Positions 1 through 7,098 are shown, numbered from the stretch's first letter. The stretch: 9,031 nucleotides of DNA from Myxococcaceae bacterium (GCA_018262385.1 JAGSPQ010000071.1:1-9031); one strand, 5' to 3'. A program made the numbers and translations. The notes: generated by a model from the letters alone, not told the origin.

Positions 1-1
1 C

Positions 2-601
2 GAGCTGCGGCTCACAGCCCTGCCGCTGCCGGTGCAGTGCCAGTCGGCGACCCAGCCGCCCCAGACGCTGTGGTCGACCGAGAAGGCGATGCCCGAGGTG
101 GCGAAGCTGCAGCTGGATCTGCTGGTGCTGGCGCTCGCCTGCGATCTGACCCGGGTGGCGACGGTGATGTTCTCCGACGCGAAGAACCACATCGCGCTGC
201 CCTTCCTCAACGTCTTCGGCGACGTCCACAACCTCTCGCACCTGTCGAACACGGATCCGCAGCGGGAGGATCTGGCCAAGCGCGATCGCTGGCAGGCCGA
301 GCAGCTGGCGTACCTGCTGGGCAAGCTGAAGGCGACGGTCGAGGGAAGCGGGAACCTGCTCGACAGCTCGCTGGTGTTCTGGGGCAGCGAGGTGTCCGAG
401 GGCAACCTCCACTCGCACAGCGACATGCCCTTCCTCGTCGCGGGTCACGCGGCGAAGTGGAAGATGGGGCGGGTGGTGAAGTTCGACGTCGCGCGGCCGC
501 ACAACGACTTGTTGCTGTCGATGCTCCAGGGGCTGGGCGGGACGCAGGCCGGCTTCGGCGACCCGGCGTTCCTCACCGGCGCGCTCCCCGGGCTGACCTG
601 A
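2..601 (+). CDS. DUF1552 family protein, C-terminal part (5' end outside window)
   Basis: The frame is open from base 2, with no start visible, and ends at TGA 599-601, leaving about 199 C-terminal residues. The segments LVFWGSEVSEGNLHSHSDMP, RPHNDLLLSMLQGLG and FGDPAFLTGALPGL follow the conserved C-terminal pattern of DUF1552 proteins. These are large proteins of unknown function common in Planctomycetes and Myxococcota, often encoded beside DUF1592/DUF1588 cytochrome-type proteins. As I recall, the Pfam family is named for an HxxSHH motif. Here the matching site at 227-244 reads HNLSHL, so the last histidine is replaced by leucine. No enzymatic role is established for the family and I assign none. 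Location cannot be judged because the N-terminus is missing. The family call is confident; the function is unknown. Confidence 0.85.
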   Translation, partial: ELRLTALPLPVQCQSATQPPQTLWSTEKAMPEVAKLQLDLLVLALACDLTRVATVMFSDAKNHIALPFLNVFGDVHNLSHLSNTDPQREDLAKRDRWQAEQLAYLLGKLKATVEGSGNLLDSSLVFWGSEVSEGNLHSHSDMPFLVAGHAAKWKMGRVVKFDVARPHNDLLLSMLQGLGGTQAGFGDPAFLTGALPGLT

Positions 602-694
602 GCAGAGTTTTCCTGCTGCAACGGTCGAGTGTGGGCTTTCGCCGCCAATCGCCCACGTCGCGAGGGAAGAGCTCGCGGTCTAAACCAAAGCCGC
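602..694. other. Intergenic gap with two short inverted repeats
   Basis: This is the 93-bp spacer between the DUF1552 gene and the OmpA-like gene. GTGGGC (631-636) pairs with GCCCAC (651-656) across a 14-nt loop. CGCGAG (659-664) pairs with CTCGCG (672-677) across the 7-nt loop GGAAGAG. Neither stem is followed by a T-run, so a classical intrinsic terminator is not supported. The second stem displays a ribosome-binding-like GGAAGAG in its loop, but it lies about 24 bases from the ATG at 695, too far to be a normal site. No convincing sigma-70 promoter is visible. Confidence 0.35.
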
Positions 695-1504
695 ATGAGC
701 TCCGAATCCGAATTCGACCCGAGCACCTTGCGGCCGTCGCGCGCGCCGTGGCTGTTGCTGCTGCTGGCGCTGGTCGCGGCGGGGGCGCTGGGCTACGCGG
801 CCTGGAAGGCGCTGCAGCAGACCGAAGCGGCCGAGCGGGCCCGCGACGAGGCGGGGGCGCGGCTGGCGAAGGCGCAGGCGGGTCAGGCTGGGCTGGAAGC
901 GCAGCTCACGGGCCTGCAGCGCGAGAAGAACGAGCTGGCCGCCAGCGCCGAGCAGCTGAAGGCGAACCTGCAGCAGACCGAGGCCGAGCTGTCGCGGCTG
1001 AAGGCGACCTACGACTCGCTGGAGGACAAGCTGAAGGCCGAGATCGGCCGCGGCGACATCCGGCTCTCCCAGGCGGGCGATCGGATCCAGGTCGACCTGG
1101 TGGACAAGATCCTCTTCGACTCGGGCCAGGCCGCGCTGTCCGAGCGGGGACAGGAAGTGCTCGGCCGGCTCGCCTCGGTGCTGAAGACGATCGACGACAA
1201 GCAGATCCAGGTGTCGGGCCACACCGACGACAGTCCGATCACGTCCGAAGAGCTGCGCAAGCAGTTCCCCAGCAACTGGGAGCTGTCGGTCGCCCGCGCA
1301 GTGAACGTGGTGCGTCAGCTGGCGGAGGTGGGCGGGGTGCCGCCGCAGCGGCTGCTCGCCGCCGGGTACGGCCAGTTCCACCCGCTCACCGGGAACGCCA
1401 CTGCGAAGGGGCGCGCGCAGAACCGGCGGATCGAGATCCTGCTGACTCCCGAGCTGGCGGCGAAAAAGGCCGCGCTCTCGGGCAAGCCCACTTCGAAGAA
1501 GTAG
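695..1504 (+). CDS. Membrane-anchored coiled-coil protein with OmpA/MotB-like C-terminal domain
   Basis: A 269-aa protein that probably links the inner membrane to peptidoglycan. A short polar N-terminus (1-17) leads into one hydrophobic segment (about 18-37, WLLLLLALVAAGALGY). An Ala/Glu/Gln-rich coiled coil spans about 40-116. An OmpA-like domain spans about 122-250 and shows LFDSG (140-144), GHTDD (175-179), NWELSVARA (194-202) and NRRIE (243-247), the usual peptidoglycan-binding signatures. The hydrophobic segment has no acidic residue and no lipobox cysteine, so the protein is neither a MotB proton-channel subunit nor a Pal lipoprotein. The ATG at 695 was chosen because the membrane segment follows closely; an in-frame GTG at 629 would add an unlikely Arg-rich leader. 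No strong Shine-Dalgarno sequence is visible. The gene converges on the receiver gene downstream. The domain call is firm; the cellular role is inferred. Confidence 0.85.
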   Translation: MSSESEFDPSTLRPSRAPWLLLLLALVAAGALGYAAWKALQQTEAAERARDEAGARLAKAQAGQAGLEAQLTGLQREKNELAASAEQLKANLQQTEAELSRLKATYDSLEDKLKAEIGRGDIRLSQAGDRIQVDLVDKILFDSGQAALSERGQEVLGRLASVLKTIDDKQIQVSGHTDDSPITSEELRKQFPSNWELSVARAVNVVRQLAEVGGVPPQRLLAAGYGQFHPLTGNATAKGRAQNRRIEILLTPELAAKKAALSGKPTSKK

Positions 1505-1516
1505 GGGGACCCTCTA
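1502..1516. other. Near-palindrome spanning two convergent stop codons
   Basis: The OmpA-like gene ends with TAG at 1502-1504 and the opposing receiver gene ends with TAG (CTA on this strand) at 1514-1516. Together with the 9 bases between them they form TAGGGGGACCCTCTA, an imperfect inverted repeat of about six pairs around a GAC loop. It could be a minimal shared transcription end, but it has no flanking T-run and the stem is short. It may simply follow from two TAG codons facing each other. Confidence 0.2.
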
Positions 1517-2500
1517 GCCGACGTACTTCGTCACCAGCGCCCGCAGCGCCTCGAGGTGCATCGGCTTGGTGAGGAAGTCGTTCGCGCCCGACTGCTGGGC
1601 GGCGTCCTTCAGCCGCGCCTCGCCCATCGCCGACAGCAGCACCACCGGGATGCGGGCCAGCTGGTCGTCGCCGCGCATCGCCTTGCACACCTCGAGGCCG
1701 TCGAGCCCGGGCATCAGGACGTCGAGGAAGACCATCCGCGGGTGCTCCTGGCGGATCAGCGCCAGCGCGGTGTCGCCCCGCTCGGCACGCAGCACCCGGT
1801 GCCCGCTCTTGGAGATCGCGCGAAACGCAAAATCGAGGATCGATCGATCGTCGTCGGCGACCACGATCGTCACCCCGGTCGAGGCGGTGGGCGTCACCGC
1901 CAGGCCCTTCACCGTCTCGGTGATCCGGCGTTCCGCTTCCGGATCGATGCCGGTGATTTTCAGCCCCGCCAGCTGCAGCTCGGGCCGGACCCAGACCACC
2001 TGCGCCGCGGCGGCCGCCTCGTAGCCGTCGGGCAGGGTGATCAGCACGGTGACCTTCAGCTCGTCCGCGAGCGACGCGTCGCCCTTGAGGGTGAAGCCGG
2101 TGGCCGACAGGCTCTTCACCAGGCAGTCGCCGCTCGGCCGGGGGGTGAGGATCCGCACCATCAGCGAGCAGTCGGCGCGCAGCGCCTTGCGGCCGGCCAG
2201 GCGCACCGCGGCGTCGCGCGGGGTCCCCACCGCGGCGCGGCACAGCTCGAGCGACGGCGCGTCGATGTGGACCAACACTCCGGCGGGAGACTTTGCCGTC
2301 ATCGGCCGCTGGCCCTGCACGATCCCGGTCAGCGACAGCGGCGCTGTCAGCTCGGGCGCCGCGACCGTGATCGAGACGATCTCTCCGATTCGCGGCAGCG
2401 CCTCGGTCGGCACGAAGACCCGATCCCCCTCGAGGCTCAGCAGGTCCGCCCACAGCCGTGAGCGATCGAGGTAGGTGAGCTTCAAGCCCATTTGGCCCAT
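1514..2500 (-). CDS. PilZ-PilZ-receiver response regulator
   Basis: A 328-aa protein with an unusual order: two PilZ-like beta-barrel domains first, the receiver last. Domain 1 (about 5-92) has LLSLEG (20-25) where canonical PilZ has D/NxSxxG, and no clear RxxxR. Domain 2 (about 100-200) has RKALR (104-108), a good RxxxR, and SLSATG (130-135), in which Ser replaces the usual Asp/Asn. Cyclic di-GMP binding is therefore possible but unproven. The receiver (about 210-328) keeps its key residues: acidic DDD (216-218), phospho-acceptor D260 in FLDVLMPG, S290, and K312 in TKP, so it should be phosphorylatable by a histidine kinase. There is no DNA-binding domain, so output is probably by protein contact. 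The start at 2500 lies 13 bp after the pilT stop. An ATG at 2491 is an alternative, and the frame extends upstream into pilT without a sensible start. No partner kinase is in view. Confidence 0.85.
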   Translation of the reverse strand: MGQMGLKLTYLDRSRLWADLLSLEGDRVFVPTEALPRIGEIVSITVAAPELTAPLSLTGIVQGQRPMTAKSPAGVLVHIDAPSLELCRAAVGTPRDAAVRLAGRKALRADCSLMVRILTPRPSGDCLVKSLSATGFTLKGDASLADELKVTVLITLPDGYEAAAAAQVVWVRPELQLAGLKITGIDPEAERRITETVKGLAVTPTASTGVTIVVADDDRSILDFAFRAISKSGHRVLRAERGDTALALIRQEHPRMVFLDVLMPGLDGLEVCKAMRGDDQLARIPVVLLSAMGEARLKDAAQQSGANDFLTKPMHLEALRALVTKYVG

Positions 2501-2513
2501 CGTCTCACGGGGA

Positions 2514-3590
2514 CTATTCAAAGTTGAGTGCGCGCTCGAAATCAGCGGGGTTGCTCGCGGCGGACTTCGCGACCTCAATTGCAATCAGGCCGGCCTTGTA
2601 CATCTCGCTCAGGTGCTGATCGAACGACTGCATTCCGTAGTTCGATCGGCCCTTCTCGATCACGTCCTTCAGGCCCACCGTCTTGTCCTGGGCGCGGATG
2701 TACTCCCGAATGGTCTGGGTCTGGACCATGATCTCGAGCGCGACCACCCGCCCTTTGCCGTCGGCCCGGGGGAGCAGCCGCTGGGACACCGACGCCATCA
2801 GCGAGTCGGCGAGGCGGATCCGGACCATCGTCTGCTCTTCGGCCGGGAACACCGAGACCAGGCGGCTGATCGTCTTCGCCGCGTCGGTGGTGTGGACGGT
2901 GCTGAAGACGAGGTGTCCGGTCTCGGCTGCCTTGAGCGCGATGTCGATCGTCTCGGTGTCGCGCATCTCGCCGACGAGGATTACGTCGGGATCCTGGCGA
3001 AGCGCGGCCCGCAGCGCGACGTTGAAGCTGGCGGTGTCGGTGCCGATCTCGCGCTGAGAGATCGACGACTTGATGTTCTTGTGGAGGAACTCGATCGGGT
3101 CCTCGATCGAGAGGATGTGGAGCGACTCGTTGCGGTTGATGTGGTCGATCATCGCGGCGAGGGTGGACGACTTGCCCGACCCGGTCGCCCCGGTCACCAG
3201 CACCAGCCCGCGCTCGGAGCTGGCGATCGTCTTCAGCACCGGCGGGAGCCCGAGCGAGTCGATGGTCGGAACCTCGGCGGGGATGATCCGCATGATCACC
3301 GACAGCGAGCCGCGCTGCCGGTAGACGTTGGCGCGAAAGCGGGACACGCCGGGCACCGAGTACGAGCCGTCGTATTCCTGCAGCCGATCGATGTCCTTCT
3401 GAACCGCGGGGTCGGTGATCAGCGTCAGCGCGACCTCGCGGGTGTCCGCGGCGCCGAGCCGTTCGCCCTTCAAGGTCCGCAGCATCCCGTTGACGCGGTA
3501 GGTGGGCGGATCTCCGGGACGAAAGTGAATGTCCGAGGCGCCGTTCTGCGCACCCAACGTCAACAGCCGGTTCATCGTCTCGCGATCCAA
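2514..3590 (-). CDS. pilT: PilT-family type IV pilus retraction ATPase
   Basis: A 358-aa hexameric secretion-type ATPase expected to power pilus retraction at the cytoplasmic base of the pilus machine. The N-terminal PAS-like domain begins with GASDIHFRPGDPPTYRVNG (17-35). Walker A is GATGSGKSS (134-142), the Asp box is SIEDPIEF (161-168), Walker B is DPDVILVGEMRD (200-211, E208), and the His box lies in TGHLVFSTVHTTDA (224-237). The PilT-type C-terminal motif appears as TIREYIRA (293-300). Length is normal for PilT/PilU. The chosen start is TTG at 3590, with GGTGA-like ribosome-binding bases 6 nt upstream; the ATG at 3575 would give 353 aa. Myxobacteria carry several pilT paralogues, and no pilB, pilC or pilM-Q genes are nearby, so this may be a paralogue and not the main retraction motor. 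It is first in a unit with the PilZ-REC gene. Confidence 0.93.
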   Translation of the reverse strand: MDRETMNRLLTLGAQNGASDIHFRPGDPPTYRVNGMLRTLKGERLGAADTREVALTLITDPAVQKDIDRLQEYDGSYSVPGVSRFRANVYRQRGSLSVIMRIIPAEVPTIDSLGLPPVLKTIASSERGLVLVTGATGSGKSSTLAAMIDHINRNESLHILSIEDPIEFLHKNIKSSISQREIGTDTASFNVALRAALRQDPDVILVGEMRDTETIDIALKAAETGHLVFSTVHTTDAAKTISRLVSVFPAEEQTMVRIRLADSLMASVSQRLLPRADGKGRVVALEIMVQTQTIREYIRAQDKTVGLKDVIEKGRSNYGMQSFDQHLSEMYKAGLIAIEVAKSAASNPADFERALNFE

Positions 3591-3681
3591 AAAAGGTCAC
3601 CCTGCGCAAAGTTGAACGGGGGAGGTTAGTCCGGTCGCTGTCCGCTCAACGCCACAATCGCGTGGTAGAGCCGCCGCGCGA
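3591..3681. promoter_or_regulatory. Divergent intergenic region between pilT and the MOSC-like gene
   Basis: These 91 bases separate the leftward pilT unit from the rightward MOSC-priA unit, so promoters for both are expected here. It is somewhat less GC-rich than the flanking genes and holds an A6 run (3589-3594) at the pilT start. I find only weak sigma-70-like pieces (TTGAAC at 3612-3617, CACAAT at 3653-3658) with wrong spacing, so no specific promoter is called. Confidence 0.4.
3597..3603 (-). promoter_or_regulatory. Ribosome binding site supporting the TTG start of pilT
   Basis: On the minus strand the bases AGGGTGA lie 6 nt before the TTG at 3590. GGTGA matches the 3' part of the extended Shine-Dalgarno consensus. 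The ATG at 3575 has only a poor GAGA nearby, so this site favours TTG as the start. The TTG start also leaves the N-terminus nearer the usual length for the family. Confidence 0.45.
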
Positions 3682-4302
3682 ATGCCTCGAATCGCCGCGC
3701 TGCTCATCTATCCGGTCGAAGGGTGCCGCGCGGTCCGGGTCAAGAGCTGCGGCCTGTCGGCGCGCGGGCTCGACGGCGACCGGCGCTGGAGAGTGAACGC
3801 CGAAGACGGCGAGGCGCTGGGTGCGGAACAGGCGCACACCCTCGGCCGGGTGTGGGTCGAGCAGAAGGGCGCCGAGCTGTGGGCGAGCGCTCCCGGGGCC
3901 GACCGGCTGCTGCTCGACCCCGCGGCGGTGGACGCGGCCGGGGCGTGGTTCACCCGCCTGCTCTCCCGGCCGGTGCGCTGCGTTCGACTCGCGGACGGCC
4001 AGAGCGGTGGCCCGTTGCTGGCCACCACCACCGCCTCGCTCGCGGCGCTGAACCAGACGCTGGCCAGGAGCGTCACCGTCGACCTGTTTCACCCCAACCT
4101 GGTGCTCGAGGGCACCGATCCGTTCGCGGAAGACCGCTGGGCCACCGTCCAGGTCGGCGGGGTGCGCTGCGCGGTGGCGGCCCACCCCCACACCCTGCGC
4201 CCGCACTTCGGCGTCACCCTCACCCCCGCGCTCACCGGCGCCGCGACGGTGCAACTGCGCGCCGGCCAGGGGCTCGACGTCGGGCTAAGAGAGCCCCCAT
4301 GA
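3682..4302 (+). CDS. MOSC-like protein lacking the cofactor-binding cysteine segment
   Basis: A 206-aa protein related to MOSC/mARC-type enzymes, which bind molybdenum cofactor. The N-terminal MOSC barrel is recognisable: LLIYPVEGCRAV (7-18), GLDGDRRW (29-36), ASLAALNQTL (118-127) and HPNLVLEGTDPFAEDRW (137-153). After VGGVRC (158-163) the usual loop with cysteines (pattern PCxRCxxxxVDPxTG) is absent. The chain runs through AHPHTLRPH straight into FGVTLTP (176-182), which matches the family's end, so roughly 30 residues are missing. The arginines of the usual RFRPN motif also read LFHPN (135-139). The protein is shorter than typical members of roughly 260-290 aa. Cofactor binding and catalysis are therefore doubtful; it may be a structural or regulatory relic. 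The ATG at 3682 is the only sensible start. Its stop overlaps the next start (ATGA), so the two genes are probably translationally coupled. Confidence 0.75.
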   Translation: MPRIAALLIYPVEGCRAVRVKSCGLSARGLDGDRRWRVNAEDGEALGAEQAHTLGRVWVEQKGAELWASAPGADRLLLDPAAVDAAGAWFTRLLSRPVRCVRLADGQSGGPLLATTTASLAALNQTLARSVTVDLFHPNLVLEGTDPFAEDRWATVQVGGVRCAVAAHPHTLRPHFGVTLTPALTGAATVQLRAGQGLDVGLREPP

Positions 4303-4850
4303 GTCGCCACGTCCGCGGAGCGCTGTTCGTCGACTACGTCCGGATGCTGCGCGCGCGAAAGAACGTCAACTGGTCGACCCGGCTTCCGCCCGAAGACGTC
4401 GCGTTTCTCGGCGCGGCGATCGTCGCCGACCAGTGGTACCCGATGGCGACCTTCGAGCGGTTCGGGCTGGCGATCCTCGAGCTGATCGCCGGCGGGCACC
4501 TGGCGCTGGTGAAGGAGTGGGGCCGCTCGTCGATCGATGGGCTCCAGCTGGTGCACCCCGATCTGATCACCCCGGGCGAGGTGCGCGAGTCGCTGATGAA
4601 GTTCCACGTGCTGCGCACCGGCTTCTTCGACTACCCGGCGCTCACCGTCTGCGGAATCAACGACGGCGAAGCGAGCCTCGAGATCGCCTACCAGATGGGC
4701 CCGCTCGCCGAGGAGGCCGCCTCGATCCAGACGATGGGCTTCTTCGAACGGCTGCTCGAGCTGTCGGGCGCCCGCCACAGCCGGGTCTGGTTCGGAACGA
4801 AGTCCTGGGCGGGCGATCCGGTGACCACGCTCGACCTGACCTGGGAATAG
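4299..4850 (+). CDS. Uncharacterised 183-aa protein, possibly DUF2378/TIGR02265-like
   Basis: A soluble protein of 183 residues with no signal peptide, membrane segment or recognised catalytic motif. Its N-terminal half appears helical, with a conserved-looking WYPMATFERFGLAILELIAGG (about 46-66, Trp46 first), and its C-terminal half ends in DLTWE. The length, the YP near the helical core and the D-x-x-WE ending recall the Myxococcus paralogous family DUF2378/TIGR02265, but the resemblance is weak and I do not rely on it. The start ATG overlaps the upstream TGA by ATGA, and priA begins 1 bp after the TAG at 4848-4850. The gene is thus embedded in a three-gene unit. Codon use matches its neighbours, which supports a real gene. 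Function unknown. Confidence 0.8.
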   Translation: MSRHVRGALFVDYVRMLRARKNVNWSTRLPPEDVAFLGAAIVADQWYPMATFERFGLAILELIAGGHLALVKEWGRSSIDGLQLVHPDLITPGEVRESLMKFHVLRTGFFDYPALTVCGINDGEASLEIAYQMGPLAEEAASIQTMGFFERLLELSGARHSRVWFGTKSWAGDPVTTLDLTWE

Positions 4851-4851
4851 C

Positions 4852-7098
4852 GTGTCGGTTCCGGTCGACAGCCCCTGGGCCTTCGTCGCCGTCGGGCGGC
4901 CGGTGCGGGGCGAGTTCACCTACCAGGTGCCCGAAGCGCTGCGCGGCAAGCTCTCGCCCGGGCAGCGGGTGCGGATCCCCTTCGGCCGGCAGTCGACCCT
5001 CGGCTTCTTCCTCGCGCCCGCCGGCCCGCCGAGCGCCGAGGTGGTCAAGCGGCTGAAGTCGATCGAGCGGCCGCTGGAAGAGAGCGCCGCGCTCACCCCC
5101 GAGCTGGTCGAGCTGCTGCGCTTCGCCGCCTCGCACTACCGCTACCCGCTGGGCGAGGCGATGCGCGGGGCGATGCCGCCGGGCCTGTCGCAGAACGACG
5201 ACGGGAAGGAAGCGAAGGCGGATCTGGTGTGGTGGGCGGCGGCCGTCCCCGAGGCGAACCTCGCAAGCCTGGCGCGGGCCCCGTCCCAGCACGCCGCGCT
5301 CTCGTACCTGCTGGCGGTCGGAGGGCGGGCGCTGGTCGAGGAGCTGGTCCACGCGATCCCCGGCGCGAAGGCCACCCTGAAGGTGCTCGCCCAGAAGGGG
5401 CTGGTCACCCTCGACTCGCAGGAAGTGGTGCACGGCGTTCGGGCCGGGCTCGAGCAGGGCCGGCCGGCGCAGCTCACCCCCGAGCAGCACACTGCGGTGG
5501 CCGGGCTGACCACCGCGCTCGACGCGGGTGGCTTCTCGACCTTCCTGCTCCACGGCGTCACCGGCAGCGGGAAGACCGAGGTCTACCTGCGGCTGGTCGA
5601 GCGCGCGCTCGAGCAGGGCAAGGGGTCGCTGATCCTGGTGCCGGAGATCGCGCTGACTCCCCAGCTGGTCGGCCGGTTCAAGAGCCGCTTCGGCCCCCAG
5701 ATCGCGGTGCTCCACTCGGCGCTGAAGGATCGCGAGCGGCTTCGCCACTGGCAGCTGCTGCGCAAGGGGACGGTGAAGATCGCCGTCGGGGTCCGCAGCG
5801 CGATCTGGGCGCCGGTGGGCAACCTCGGGGTGGTGGTGGTCGACGAGGAGCACGACCCCAGCTTCAAGCAGGACGAGAAGCTGAAGTACCAGGCGCGGGA
5901 TCTGGCGGTGGTGCGCGCGCAGAAGGCCGGCGCGCTGGTGGTGCTCGGCAGCGCCACCCCCTCGCTCGAGACGCTGGAGAACGTGCGCCGCGGCCGCTAC
6001 CGCACCCTCACCCTCGAGCGCCGGGTCGACGACCGCCCGATGCCCACCATCGCGCTGGTGGATCTGCGGGTCGCCCGCCCCCGCCTGCAGGACGAGGAGC
6101 CGCCGGTGCTCTCCGCCGCGCTGAAGGAGGCGATCGGGCAGACGCTCGGCAGGGGACAGCAGGTGATCCTGTTCCTCAACCGCCGGGGCCACAGCACCTT
6201 CGTGCTCTGCGAGGTCTGCGGCGAGAGCCTCAAGTGCCAGGACTGCGACGTCTGCCTCACCCACCACCTGAGCGCGCGGCGGCTGGTGTGCCACTACTGC
6301 AACCGGCAGCAGTTCCTGCCCGACAACTGCCCGAAGTGCAGCGGGCCGCTGCTGCAGCTGGGAGTCGGCACCGAGCGGGTCGAGGCCGAGGTCGCCGCCA
6401 GCTTCCCCGGAGCGCGGGTCGGCCGGCTGGATCGCGACGCCGCCAGCAACAACGAGCGGCTCACCGAGCTGCTCGCCTCGTTTGCCCGCCGCGAGATCGA
6501 CGTTCTGGTCGGGACCCAGATGGTGGCCAAGGGCCACGACTTCCCCGGGGTCACCCTGGTCTGCGTGGTGCTCGCCGACTCGTCGCTCGCGCTGCCCGAC
6601 TTTCGCGCCGCCGAACGGACCTTTCACCTGCTCACCCAGGTCGCCGGCCGGGCCGGGCGGGGAAAGGATCCGGGGCGGGTGCTGGTGCAGTCGTACCATC
6701 CGGAGTCCGAGGCGGTGGCGCGGATGCTCCACAGTGACTTCGCCGGTTTCGCCCAGAACGAGCTGCGGCGGCGCAAGGCGCTCGGCTGGCCGCCCTACAC
6801 CCGGATGGCGATGGTGCGGATCGAGGGTGACGACGCGTCGGTGACCGCGGCGACCGCCCGGCGGCTGGGGCAGGCGATGGCGCAGCGGCTTCCTCCTTCC
6901 TCGGCCGGGGTGCGGCTGCTCGGGCCGGCGCCGGCGCCGCTGGCGCGAATCAAGGGGAAGACGCGGTGGCAGATCGTGCTCAAGGGGCCGACCCACGCGG
7001 CGCTGGCCGGGCCGCTCGACGCGGCGGAGGCGCTGCTGCCCGAGCTGCCAGCGTCGGTGAAGGTGGTGCTCGACGTGGATCCGGGGGCGATGCTGTAG
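4852..7098 (+). CDS. priA: Primosomal replication-restart helicase PriA
   Basis: A 748-aa superfamily 2 DNA helicase that recognises stalled forks and loads the replicative helicase during replication restart. The N-terminal 3'-DNA-binding domain spans about 8-110 (VRGEFTYQVPEAL, RVRIPFGRQ). Helicase motifs include Walker A GVTGSGKTE (235-243), DEEH (331-334), GSATPS (366-371), GTQMVAKGHD (554-563) and QVAGRAGRG (596-604). A zinc-binding insertion carries C453, C456, C462, C465, C480, C483, C493 and C496, the eight expected ligands, plus one extra cysteine at 468. The C-terminus ends in VVLDVDPGAML, typical of PriA. The start is GTG 4852, 1 bp after the upstream stop, with GGGA before it. Length is normal. 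The gene appears complete and functional. A decayed second copy of its last codons lies just downstream. Confidence 0.97.
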   Translation: MSVPVDSPWAFVAVGRPVRGEFTYQVPEALRGKLSPGQRVRIPFGRQSTLGFFLAPAGPPSAEVVKRLKSIERPLEESAALTPELVELLRFAASHYRYPLGEAMRGAMPPGLSQNDDGKEAKADLVWWAAAVPEANLASLARAPSQHAALSYLLAVGGRALVEELVHAIPGAKATLKVLAQKGLVTLDSQEVVHGVRAGLEQGRPAQLTPEQHTAVAGLTTALDAGGFSTFLLHGVTGSGKTEVYLRLVERALEQGKGSLILVPEIALTPQLVGRFKSRFGPQIAVLHSALKDRERLRHWQLLRKGTVKIAVGVRSAIWAPVGNLGVVVVDEEHDPSFKQDEKLKYQARDLAVVRAQKAGALVVLGSATPSLETLENVRRGRYRTLTLERRVDDRPMPTIALVDLRVARPRLQDEEPPVLSAALKEAIGQTLGRGQQVILFLNRRGHSTFVLCEVCGESLKCQDCDVCLTHHLSARRLVCHYCNRQQFLPDNCPKCSGPLLQLGVGTERVEAEVAASFPGARVGRLDRDAASNNERLTELLASFARREIDVLVGTQMVAKGHDFPGVTLVCVVLADSSLALPDFRAAERTFHLLTQVAGRAGRGKDPGRVLVQSYHPESEAVARMLHSDFAGFAQNELRRRKALGWPPYTRMAMVRIEGDDASVTAATARRLGQAMAQRLPPSSAGVRLLGPAPAPLARIKGKTRWQIVLKGPTHAALAGPLDAAEALLPELPASVKVVLDVDPGAML

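Noticed and set aside
629..694. Upstream GTG start for the OmpA-like protein
   Set aside because: It would put 22 Arg-rich residues before a normal N-terminus and has no ribosome site; the ATG at 695 is more plausible.
37..1572. 511-codon plus-strand frame covering the DUF1552 and OmpA-like genes
   Set aside because: It overlaps two well-supported genes in another frame and encodes Arg/Gly/Ala-rich sequence without domains.
1838..1850. GATCGATCGATCG microsatellite and possible regulatory palindrome
   Set aside because: It lies within the receiver acidic-pocket codons (DDRSIL), is short, and GATC-containing codons are common throughout the window.
2475..3629. 384-codon plus-strand frame opposite pilT
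   Set aside because: Antisense to a clear PilT with all its motifs; its His/Arg/Asp-rich composition is typical of an antisense shadow.
3612..3658. TTGAAC and CACAAT as a sigma-70 promoter for the MOSC unit
   Set aside because: The spacing is about 35 bp, twice the normal distance, and each hexamer is only a 4/6 match.
4657..6996. 779-codon open frame on the minus strand opposite priA
   Set aside because: It lies antisense to an unmistakable priA and reads as low-complexity Arg/Gly/His/Leu-rich protein without any motif. This is the usual mirror frame of a GC-rich gene.
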